A program made the position numbers and the translations under genes. Positions 44,289-51,712 of a stretch of 56,437 nucleotides of DNA are shown here, piece after piece. This DNA is from Chitinophaga pinensis (lineage in GTDB: Bacteria > Bacteroidota > Bacteroidia > Chitinophagales > Chitinophagaceae), in assembly GCA_945897185.1 (NCBI GenBank), contig CAMDFC010000008.1, forward strand, positions 1 to 56,437, written 5' to 3'. The notes beneath the pieces are model-generated. The model had not been told where the DNA came from. It worked only from the letters and a program-made list of their open reading frames with translations, and made no database searches. Numbering within the stretch: the first letter of the stretch is position 1; every line of letters begins with the position of its first letter.

Positions 44289-44307
44289 TCTAAATTTTAT
44301 ATTAGAC
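44288..44307. promoter_or_regulatory. DtxR/MntR-type operator
   Basis: GTCTAA-N8-TTAGAC is a perfect 6-bp dyad spanning 20 bp. It overlaps the last base of the -7 box and the predicted start site, directly before the regulator gene. This is the expected place for metal-dependent autorepression. Confidence 0.6.
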
Positions 44308-44310
44308 TAC

Positions 44311-44973
44311 ATGAAATATTCCGTTAGTGAAGAAAACTACATAAAAGCAATTTATCATTTACAACAAGAGGTTGATAGAGTAAATACCATGTTATTGGCG
44401 AGTACCTTAGAAACTAAACCCGCTTCAATAACAGATATGCTGAAGAAGCTGAAAACAAAGCGGTTGTTGGACTACAAACCCTACTATGGTTTCAAATTGA
44501 GTGCTGAAGGAAATAGAGTAGCATTAGTTATTATAAGAAGACATCGTTTATGGGAATTTTTTTTAGCAGAAAAGCTTAAATTCAGCTGGGAAGAAGTGCA
44601 TGAAATGGCTGAAGATTTAGAACACGTAAGTAATAAAAAATTGATTGATAAGTTGGATGCGTTTTTAGGTTACCCTAAATTTGATCCTCATGGAGATCCA
44701 ATTCCCGATCAGGATGGAAAAATACAAAAAGAAGAACATGTTTTGTTGAGTGAATTAAAAGTAAAGGCACAAGGAAGAGTAACAAAAATTAAAAGTCATT
44801 CAACTAAAATCATGGACCTCATTGCCCATCAACAAATGAATATCGGATCAAAAATAACAGTGAAAAAGGTATTTGAATTTGACGAATCGATGGAAATAGT
44901 TATAGATGGGAAAACCACAAAGAACATTAGTAAGCAATTAGCAAACAACATATTTATTGCTAATGATAAGTAA
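44311..44973 (+). CDS. mntR: DtxR/MntR-family metal-dependent repressor
   Basis: A 220-residue regulator. The N-terminal winged helix (SEENYIKAIYHLQ, PASITDMLKKLKTK) is followed by the metal-binding and dimer region with RRHRLWEFFL, VHEMAEDLEHVS and YPKFDPHGDPIP, which carry the His/Glu ligands. A C-terminal FeoA/SH3-like part follows. With mntH overlapping its end, manganese is the likely co-repressor; iron is possible. The gene has a textbook promoter and a dyad over its start site. Confidence 0.9.
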   Translation: MKYSVSEENYIKAIYHLQQEVDRVNTMLLASTLETKPASITDMLKKLKTKRLLDYKPYYGFKLSAEGNRVALVIIRRHRLWEFFLAEKLKFSWEEVHEMAEDLEHVSNKKLIDKLDAFLGYPKFDPHGDPIPDQDGKIQKEEHVLLSELKVKAQGRVTKIKSHSTKIMDLIAHQQMNIGSKITVKKVFEFDESMEIVIDGKTTKNISKQLANNIFIANDK

Positions 44974-46390
44974 AAAAGAGGATAGGGTTTCATTAAGTGA
45001 GGTGTATCAATCGGTTGATACCACCAAAAACCTTGTAGGTTGGAGGAAATGGTTTGCCTTTTTTGGTCCAGCCTATTTGGTAAGTGTTGGCTATATGGAC
45101 CCAGGCAACTGGGCTACGGATATTGCAGGAGGAAGTAAATTTGGTTATCAACTTATTTGGGTATTGCTCATGAGCAACCTTATGGCACTAGTTTTACAAA
45201 GTTTATCTGCAAGATTGGGCGTTGTGAGACAAATGGATCTTGCGCAAGCCAACAGAATCACCTACCCCCGTAGTATTAATTTTGTATTTTACCTTTTAGC
45301 AGAAGTTGCCATTGCCGCGACAGATCTCGCTGAAATCATTGGAATGGCCATTGGTATCCAATTACTCACAGGATTACCCTTAGTTTGGGGAGTATTACTC
45401 ACCGTAGCAGATACTTTTCTGTTTTTGCTTTTACAAAAAAGAGGCATTCGAAAAATGGAAGCCTTTATCATTTGCCTTATTGCAATTATTGGCTTTAGTT
45501 TTCTAACTGAAATGTTTATCGTACAGCCAAATTTAGCTGAAGTTGCCGTAGGCTTTATCCCAAGCATACAAAACGAGGAGGCACTTTATATTGCAATCGG
45601 TATCATTGGTGCTACTGTTATGCCGCACAACCTATACTTGCATTCAGCATTGGTACAAACAAGAAAGATACCGAGGGATGAGAAAGGCATAAAAAGAGTA
45701 TTGAAATTTAATTTTATTGATAGCGCAATAGCACTGAATCTTGCGTTTTTTGTAAATGCATTTATTCTTATTTTGGCAGCGACGGTATTTTTTAAAAGCG
45801 GCAGAACAGATGTTGCAGAAATCAGCCAAGCCCATGAGCTTCTAGCACCAATGTTGGGCACAAATCTAGCTCCTACTTTATTTGCCATTGCTTTAATTGC
45901 CGCAGGACAGAGTTCTACGATCACTGGTACGCTTGCGGGACAAATTGTAATGGAAGGATATTTACAATTGCGTCTAACTCCTTGGGTAAGGCGATTGATT
46001 ACACGCCTCATTGCAGTTATTCCAGCAGTAGCTGTCATTTTAATCAATGGCGAAAAAAACATTGATGATTTGTTGATATTCAGTCAGGTTGTTTTGTCTC
46101 TACAACTGGGCTTTGCGATTATCCCTTTAATACATTTTACAAGTGATAAAAAGAGTATGGGTGTTTTTGCAATAAAACCATTCGTAATTATTTTAGCCTC
46201 CCTCATTACTGCTGTTTTGGTTTATTTAAACATCCGCATGGTTTACGAGCAGGCCTCACGGTTTTTTATGACTTCAAGTTCAAGCCTCGCAAAATCAGGA
46301 ATAATAGTAGCTGGACTTATTTACATCAGTTTACTTGTTGTAGCTGTATTCCATCCACTAATCAAGAAAAAGAAATTGGTTGATCATTAA
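44963..46390 (+). CDS. mntH: Nramp-family Mn2+/Fe2+ transporter
   Basis: A 475-residue Nramp transporter with about eleven to twelve transmembrane helices. The metal-site motifs MDPGNWATDIAGG (TM1 DPGN) and VMPHNLYLHS (TM6 MPH) are intact. It imports Mn2+ or Fe2+ with protons. The ATG at 44963 overlaps the repressor gene by 11 bp; a TTG two codons upstream is the alternative. It lies 176 bp from the end of the convergent oxyR gene, so metal uptake and peroxide sensing are neighbours. Confidence 0.96.
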   Translation: MISKKEDRVSLSEVYQSVDTTKNLVGWRKWFAFFGPAYLVSVGYMDPGNWATDIAGGSKFGYQLIWVLLMSNLMALVLQSLSARLGVVRQMDLAQANRITYPRSINFVFYLLAEVAIAATDLAEIIGMAIGIQLLTGLPLVWGVLLTVADTFLFLLLQKRGIRKMEAFIICLIAIIGFSFLTEMFIVQPNLAEVAVGFIPSIQNEEALYIAIGIIGATVMPHNLYLHSALVQTRKIPRDEKGIKRVLKFNFIDSAIALNLAFFVNAFILILAATVFFKSGRTDVAEISQAHELLAPMLGTNLAPTLFAIALIAAGQSSTITGTLAGQIVMEGYLQLRLTPWVRRLITRLIAVIPAVAVILINGEKNIDDLLIFSQVVLSLQLGFAIIPLIHFTSDKKSMGVFAIKPFVIILASLITAVLVYLNIRMVYEQASRFFMTSSSSLAKSGIIVAGLIYISLLVVAVFHPLIKKKKLVDH

Positions 46391-46566
46391 ACCTGTAATC
46401 GTAGAATCAAGATTACCTGATTTGTCCACTTGCCCATTGTATAGCCAAAATACGCTTAAAGAACTTTGCTTTTAATTCTGCCATTACCTCAAAACACGAT
46501 TGCAAAAGACAAGTTCAAGAAAAAGCAAAACCAAGATCGATTTACAAAGAATAAGAAAATATATTG

Positions 46567-47502
46567 TTAAATAGTGACCGGCTTTCTATTTTTGTCAATT
46601 ACCATGTCTTTGGGAATATGTAACAGAATCTCTTTTTTTAGTGCCTCAATTAATGGTTCTTTTACATGGTTGCGATAAGTTACCATTCCGATTTCTCTCA
46701 CTGGAGCGGGTGATTTAAAATGACGAACATTGCCTTTTTGTTTTTCAGACATGTCGTTTAGGGCCAGCTTGGGCAAAATGGTTATCCCTTGATTTATTTC
46801 AATTATTTTTTTCAAAGTTTCAATGCTACCCGCGGCAAACTCAAGCTGATGTTGCTCCTTTTCTAACTCTTTTAAGGCACAAAGGTTAACTACTTGAGAG
46901 CGCATACAATGCCCTTCTTCAAGCAACCAAAGCTGGTTGGGATCAATATCATTTGCCAAAACGAATTTTTTCTTTAACAAGACTTGTTCATTTGAGGCAT
47001 AAACCACAAATTCTTCTTGAAACAATGGATACTCAGTGATTTGCTTTTTTAGAAGAGGTATGGCCAGAAGACCCGCATCCAACTGATTGATCCCCAGCTT
47101 GTGAATAATCTCATCAGTAGTAAGCTCACTAATTTTTAGCCTCACCTTCGGATATTTTTTCAAGAAGCTGGTCATGAAAATAGGAAGGATATAAGAAGCC
47201 AGGGTTGGTATTATTCCAAGCTTCAACTCTCCACTGATTACGCCGTTCTCTGTTTTTATGAGCTCCCGCATCCGCTTTTCTTCCTGTAAAATTACCCTCG
47301 CTTGTTCAACCACCCTCTTACCTATCTCCGTGGGAATCAACGGTTTCTTGCTTCTGTCGAAGATTCTGGCGCCCAATTCCTCTTCTAACTTTTTAACCAT
47401 CATGCTCAAGGTAGCCTGGGTAACATTGCATTTTTCAGCAGCTTTCACAAAGTTCCTAAAGGTATCCAGTGCGATAACGTATTCTAATTGTTGTATGTTC
47501 AT
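46567..47502 (-). CDS. oxyR: Hydrogen peroxide-sensing LysR regulator
   Basis: A 311-residue LysR protein. The helix-turn-helix lies at about residues 18-38 (NFVKAAEKCNVTQATLS). The peroxide-sensing pair is Cys199 and Cys208 in GHCMRSQVVNLC, at the same numbers as in E. coli OxyR. Oxidation forms a disulfide that changes DNA contacts. A consensus-like ATAG-N7-CTAT site touches its start codon, and TATATTTG forms the -7 box, so autoregulation is likely. Confidence 0.93.
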   Translation of the reverse strand: MNIQQLEYVIALDTFRNFVKAAEKCNVTQATLSMMVKKLEEELGARIFDRSKKPLIPTEIGKRVVEQARVILQEEKRMRELIKTENGVISGELKLGIIPTLASYILPIFMTSFLKKYPKVRLKISELTTDEIIHKLGINQLDAGLLAIPLLKKQITEYPLFQEEFVVYASNEQVLLKKKFVLANDIDPNQLWLLEEGHCMRSQVVNLCALKELEKEQHQLEFAAGSIETLKKIIEINQGITILPKLALNDMSEKQKGNVRHFKSPAPVREIGMVTYRNHVKEPLIEALKKEILLHIPKDMVIDKNRKPVTI

Positions 47503-47517
47503 ATAGACAGTATCTAT
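47503..47517 (-). promoter_or_regulatory. oxyR: OxyR-like autoregulatory site
   Basis: ATAGACAGTATCTAT has the ATAG-N7-CTAT layout of the OxyR half-operator (E. coli form ATAGnTnnnAnCTAT) with one mismatch on either strand. It lies directly next to the oxyR start codon and over the predicted transcription start. Confidence 0.55.
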
Positions 47518-47518
47518 G

Positions 47519-47526
47519 CAAATATA
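47519..47526 (-). promoter_or_regulatory. oxyR: -7 box of oxyR
   Basis: Minus-strand TATATTTG matches TAnnTTTG. A start about seven bases on gives a leader of roughly nine nucleotides. No TTG is found at the -33 distance, consistent with a regulated promoter. Confidence 0.5.
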
Positions 47527-47711
47527 AATTAATTCAATTTCATTGTATGTTTAATTTTAGGATATTTGAAAAGTTGATTAATTAAATAAGGAAATATATT
47601 ATACCCAAGCGGTGTTTGGATATAAATTGAAAATAAACATAGATTCCATCATATCTGGAATGGAGAACCACGAGGCTGTTTAGTATAAGTGAAAGTGAGT
47701 TATTAATCATC

Positions 47712-47740
47712 GGGAGGCAGAATACTGCCCCCCCTTTTAT
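47712..47740 (+). terminator. Orphan plus-strand terminator divergent from oxyR
   Basis: GGGAGGCAG (47712-47720) pairs with CTGCCCCCC (47725-47733) around AATA, with one A-C mismatch, followed by TTTTATATTT. The T-rich side is on the plus strand, yet no plus-strand gene lies upstream: oxyR and the M16 gene are both on the minus strand. Confidence 0.55.
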
Positions 47741-47782
47741 ATTTAGGACCTCACAGTATTACCCTCAATAAATCGCTTTCTA

Positions 47783-50584
47783 TCATTCAGGCATTTGGAC
47801 CGCCATCAAGTTCCCAATCGACTTTTGTAATAAAATCGCTGCTTTTTTTACATCCCCTGCACTAAATGCAGTATAATATTTTTCAGCATTAATTACCCAA
47901 TCGCTGGTTTTCTCGCCTCTTTCAATGGCTTGCAGGGTAGAAAGCCAAAATTCATTTCTTTTCACATCTACTTTGTATTTCTCAATCCATGCTTTCTTCA
48001 CTTTTTCAACATATGATGGGTCTATACCCTGAGTAGCAATTTTATTTAATTCTTGGTTATACGAAGCAATTAGTGTGTCTACTTTAGCTGGACCGCATGG
48101 AAGCTGAAGCACCAATTGGTATTCCCCTTTGGGAATTTTACTAAACTCAACAGATGTTCCTCCCCCATAAATTCCCTGTATTTTCTCACGCATTTCTTCG
48201 GTGATAATTATATTGAGCGCGTCACTTAAGCCATTCAGCATCAAAACAGTTTCTTCTTTGTAGGGAACTTCTCCGTGTGTAACACCCAAAATCAAACTCT
48301 TGTCTTCTTTCCCTTTTTTAAACCTGAACTCATTTTCGCCTTTAAATAAAGACACTTTATTGTCGATGTATTTCGACTTCCCAGTAGCAGGCAATCCAGC
48401 CACATATTTTTCCAACAATGTTACCACTTCCGTTTCATTGATACTACCAACTATAGTGATATGCATTCCGCCCAAATCTCCCAAACGCTCTTTGTATATG
48501 GCAATGGCTCTATCAAGGTTGATTTTATCAAAATTTTCAGATCTTGGAACTGCTGTGGGCGCCAATGGATTGTTGCTGTACATCACCTTATAAAGTGTGT
48601 CGATAAACGCTATTTGAGGATTAGATGCCAACATAGATACTTGCGCCTTACCCTTTTGTATTACAGACTTGAACAACACCGAATCTTTACGAGGTTCAGA
48701 TATATAAAGATTCAAAAGCTGGAAAAGCGTTTCAACATCTTTTTTACTGCTGCTACCAGAAAATCCAGCAGTATAATTTGAAATAAAGGGATTGAGGTTC
48801 ACCGCCTTACCAGCGAGAGATTTTCTTAAATCAGTTGGAGAAAAAGCACCAACACCCATACTCACAATCATTGATGTAGCATTTTCAGCACTGTATTTGT
48901 CTTCAAGTCCGTAGTTTGTTACTCCTCCAAATCTAAATGCAGAAAAGAGAATTTGATCGTTTTTAAAATCTGTCTGCTTCAGCGTTACTTTCACACCATT
49001 GGATAGCACCAATTCTGTGGTAGCCAAAGTTTCATTCTTTTTTGTTGATACCACCTTCCCTGCCTTAGGCATTTTGGTGAGCAGTTCAGTTGAAACTACT
49101 TTCTCTTCATACGGCTTGATGTTTTTGTCGCTTGCCTTAACATCGAGTAGTGCAATAATTTGATCTGAATTGGGCAATTTGTATTTGAGATCAGCATCTG
49201 GACCGGTTATATATGAAAACCGATTGTTTTCATTTTTGAAAAAGTTGGTCACTTCGTTTACTTCAGTAATAGAAATTTGAGGCAACAACTTTTTTACAAG
49301 TGTAAATTCTACATCAATACCTGGCACAGGTTCTTCATCAGTAAAATTGTTGACGTACTCATCTACAAAATCTTCAGACTCCGATTTATCACGGTTGTTC
49401 CAAAGCCTTTCAAAATTACTCAGGGTATTCTTTTTGGCCCGCTCTAATTCTGCATTAGAAAAACCAAAACGCTTCACGCGTTCTAACTCTTCCAAAGCAG
49501 CATTCATAGCTACTGTAACATCTTGGGTGGCTCCAACTGCTCCGTTTAAGGAAAATGATTTGTAAAATTTTGCATAACTGGAAAAATCTATGCCCGCAGC
49601 AACGAAAGGTGGATTTTCTTTTTGAGTTACTTCCCTGAACCTGCCGGCAAGCATAGATGCATAAATTTGACGAACCAAGTCCTGCCTGTATTCACCAACT
49701 GTTCCAGTCGGTTGTGAATATTTAGCCGCGTAATTGATGCTGAATTCAATGCCAGTGGCCTCTTTATCAGTAACCACCATCGCTTGATTATTGAGATAGA
49801 CCGGAACCTCTGCATAAGTCCTTTCCCTTGGAGAAGCCGCTTTTTTGATATTTGCGAAATGTTTATTGATGTAAGCCAATGCTTCCTTTTGGGAAATATC
49901 TCCTACCACAATAACCGACATCAAGTCTGTTCTGTACCAATCTTTATAAAATCTTCTGATGGCATCCGGATGAAAGTTTTTAATAATGCTATCATTCCCA
50001 ATGGGTAGTCTTTCTGCATACTTAGATCCCTTAAATAATTCAGGGTAGACTTTTTTGAACATTCGCTCCTCTCCACTTTTGCCAGATCGACTCTCTTCCA
50101 AAATTATTCCTCGCTCACTGTTGATGTCTTCATCAAAATAGGTGACTTGATGGGCCCAATCTTCCAAAATCTGAAACCCCTTATCTAAGTTTCCAGGTTG
50201 ATCGGTTGGAATTGGAAGAATATAAACGGTTTCATCAAATCCGGTATACGCATTGAGGTCGTTACCAAATTCAACACCAATACTTTGCAAATAGGAAACA
50301 ATATCGTTTTTCTTAAAGTTTATTGTGCCGTTAAACGCCATATGTTCCGCCATATGGGCTAGACCAAGTTGATCGTTATCTTCAACAATAGAACCCACTT
50401 TAATCACCAGCCTCAACTCTACTTTTTTCTCCGGCTTTTTGTTCTCCCGAATATAATAGGTAATTCCATTTTCAAGCTTTCCCTTCAAAAGCTGAGGGTC
50501 AGTAGAAAGCAGGGTGGAATCATGCTGAGCATTTGCATTTAAGACAAGAAAACTACCAACTAAGAAAATAAGAATCGTTCTCAT
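47783..50584 (-). CDS. M16-family zinc metallopeptidase
   Basis: A 933-residue exported peptidase from the ATG at 50584, which starts a clear signal peptide (MRTILIFLVGSFLVLNANAQ). The inverted zinc motif HMAEH lies at residues 77-81, with a downstream Glu in the NSERGIILEESRSG region. Two M16 halves are present, the second (residues about 500-930) lacking the motif, as usual. It degrades peptides in the periplasm. The frame stays open to 50653, but the TAACTTTG -7 box (50609-50602) lies inside that extension, so the shorter start is used. Confidence 0.94.
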   Translation of the reverse strand: MRTILIFLVGSFLVLNANAQHDSTLLSTDPQLLKGKLENGITYYIRENKKPEKKVELRLVIKVGSIVEDNDQLGLAHMAEHMAFNGTINFKKNDIVSYLQSIGVEFGNDLNAYTGFDETVYILPIPTDQPGNLDKGFQILEDWAHQVTYFDEDINSERGIILEESRSGKSGEERMFKKVYPELFKGSKYAERLPIGNDSIIKNFHPDAIRRFYKDWYRTDLMSVIVVGDISQKEALAYINKHFANIKKAASPRERTYAEVPVYLNNQAMVVTDKEATGIEFSINYAAKYSQPTGTVGEYRQDLVRQIYASMLAGRFREVTQKENPPFVAAGIDFSSYAKFYKSFSLNGAVGATQDVTVAMNAALEELERVKRFGFSNAELERAKKNTLSNFERLWNNRDKSESEDFVDEYVNNFTDEEPVPGIDVEFTLVKKLLPQISITEVNEVTNFFKNENNRFSYITGPDADLKYKLPNSDQIIALLDVKASDKNIKPYEEKVVSTELLTKMPKAGKVVSTKKNETLATTELVLSNGVKVTLKQTDFKNDQILFSAFRFGGVTNYGLEDKYSAENATSMIVSMGVGAFSPTDLRKSLAGKAVNLNPFISNYTAGFSGSSSKKDVETLFQLLNLYISEPRKDSVLFKSVIQKGKAQVSMLASNPQIAFIDTLYKVMYSNNPLAPTAVPRSENFDKINLDRAIAIYKERLGDLGGMHITIVGSINETEVVTLLEKYVAGLPATGKSKYIDNKVSLFKGENEFRFKKGKEDKSLILGVTHGEVPYKEETVLMLNGLSDALNIIITEEMREKIQGIYGGGTSVEFSKIPKGEYQLVLQLPCGPAKVDTLIASYNQELNKIATQGIDPSYVEKVKKAWIEKYKVDVKRNEFWLSTLQAIERGEKTSDWVINAEKYYTAFSAGDVKKAAILLQKSIGNLMAVQMPE

Positions 50585-50601
50585 AAGTGTGAATTGAACC
50601 A

Positions 50602-50609
50602 CAAAGTTA
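50602..50609 (-). promoter_or_regulatory. -7 box of the M16 gene
   Basis: Minus-strand TAACTTTG matches TAnnTTTG and predicts a start about 11 bases before the ATG at 50584. No TTG is present at the -33 distance. Confidence 0.45.
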
Positions 50610-50638
50610 AGCGAAGTATTCAAGTTGATGATATAGTT

Positions 50639-50668
50639 AAAAAAAAGGCCCATGTTTAAACATGGGCC
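50639..50668 (-). terminator. Orphan minus-strand terminator with perfect palindromic stem
   Basis: GGCCCATGTTT (50647-50657) and AAACATGGGCC (50658-50668) form a 22-bp perfect palindrome, followed on the minus strand by eight T. It lies upstream of the M16 promoter-like box and no minus-strand gene precedes it between 50669 and 51712. Confidence 0.7.
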
Positions 50669-50953
50669 CTGTGGTGCTGAACATAAATTAACAGGCCTAT
50701 TGGCAAAACGCTATAGCTAAAAAGCTGTTTTAATTTTATTGACTCGAAATTATATTAAATAAATACATATATATATGATTTAAGTTACGATGTAGGTGTA
50801 CTTATTAGTTATTTTCAATTTTTAGTACCCTGAATGGTTCCTAACCAATTGGTTACTTATATTTTAATGTATTGGCTTTATTTGCTTAAAATCATAAAAA
50901 ATCAAAAGAAAAATAAAAAAAACTGTAAATTCATGCCAATTAATTAAGAAAAA
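50669..50953. other. AT-rich gap of about 285 bp without a protein gene
   Basis: Nothing longer than a few tens of codons is open here on either strand. The gap contains an AT-rich run near 50760-50777, the palindrome TAACCAATTGGTTA at 50842-50855, and ends at a DUF4239-type gene. Because an orphan minus-strand terminator closes its left side, it may encode a small minus-strand RNA. Confidence 0.5.
50842..50855. promoter_or_regulatory. 14-bp perfect palindrome
   Basis: TAACCAATTGGTTA is perfectly symmetric and lies about 100 bp upstream of the DUF4239-type gene. It shares the ACCAATTGGT core with the palindrome at 34791-34806. Role unknown. Confidence 0.3.
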
Positions 50954-51709
50954 ATGGATGACACACTTATTCTAAAATATCTACTTGCGTTACTTCCAAT
51001 GCTACTCGGAGTTGGTGTAATTGGTTTTATGAATTTATATATGAAATGGAAACACAGTGCCCGTGGTATTTCTCCATCTTATTTTGCCTCAGTTGCTTTA
51101 CTGTTTGCCTTGTTTGCTAGTCTTATTTTTTCTGAAGTTTGGGGGAAAATAACAATGACCAACGCCTTAATGACAAAACAAGCCAATTCACTAAGGTCAT
51201 TATTAAGATTGTCTGAGCCGCTTGGTCCGGATTCAATTAAAGTAGCCAATGCAGTTAAAAACTATATTCAGAGAATTAAAGACCAAGAAGTGAATGACGA
51301 AATGCTTGCGCAGAAAGGCTTTTCTGAATACAAACAAAAATCATTTAGCAAAGGCACTTATCAAGAGTTTTATTTAGTTGCTGCTGACTCTAGCTTATTT
51401 AAAGGGCGCGCAGTTATGCAAAATGCATTCTACGCTGAACTGGAAAGTGTAAGAGAAGCTTGGTTTGAACGAAGAGAAATCAGAAAAATGAATATCCCTT
51501 CATCTAAAATTATTGTTCTTTTTATTTTTGGATTTTTCACTCAACTTGCTATTGCATATTCCCACATTGGGAATCACAATGCCACTAGAGCTACTGTTAT
51601 GCTTTTTAGTTTGGCCTTTGCAATTTCAATTGCACTTTTGACCTACATAGACAATCCACATCAAACCTCTTACTTGGTGAGTACGGGTGTACTAGACGAC
51701 GTGAAATAG
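50954..51709 (+). CDS. DUF4239 (bestrophin-like) membrane protein
   Basis: A 251-residue protein with about four transmembrane helices: two near the N-terminus (residues 8-28 and 43-63) and two near the C-terminus (about 182-202 and 213-232). The SYFASVALLFALFASLIFSEVW segment and the following helix rich in Ser/Leu (ANSLRSLLRLSEPLG) match the DUF4239 family, distantly like bestrophin channels. The middle (about 75-175) is soluble and helical. Function unknown. Its stop is 3 bp from the stop of the convergent T9SS cargo gene. Confidence 0.8.
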   Translation: MDDTLILKYLLALLPMLLGVGVIGFMNLYMKWKHSARGISPSYFASVALLFALFASLIFSEVWGKITMTNALMTKQANSLRSLLRLSEPLGPDSIKVANAVKNYIQRIKDQEVNDEMLAQKGFSEYKQKSFSKGTYQEFYLVAADSSLFKGRAVMQNAFYAELESVREAWFERREIRKMNIPSSKIIVLFIFGFFTQLAIAYSHIGNHNATRATVMLFSLAFAISIALLTYIDNPHQTSYLVSTGVLDDVK

Positions 51710-51712
51710 TAA

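Noticed and set aside
45586-46062. A 158-codon minus-strand open frame inside mntH
   Set aside because: It is the antisense shadow of membrane helices in a conserved Nramp gene; no independent signal supports it.
50585-50653. Longer N-terminus of the M16 peptidase
   Set aside because: It would include the -7 box and start inside the terminator palindrome; the signal peptide starts at 50584.
50760-50777. AT-alternating run
   Set aside because: A short simple-sequence stretch in an AT-rich gap; no repeat unit or boundary suggests more.
9267-50855. All ACCAA/TTGGT dyads (9267, 18931, 33215, 34791, 50842) as one regulon
   Set aside because: Spacers differ (6, 8, 3, 0, 0), the same core also occurs inside genes, and one dyad is explained by ParD and one by RNA structure. 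Only the exact 10-mer count is kept as a lead.
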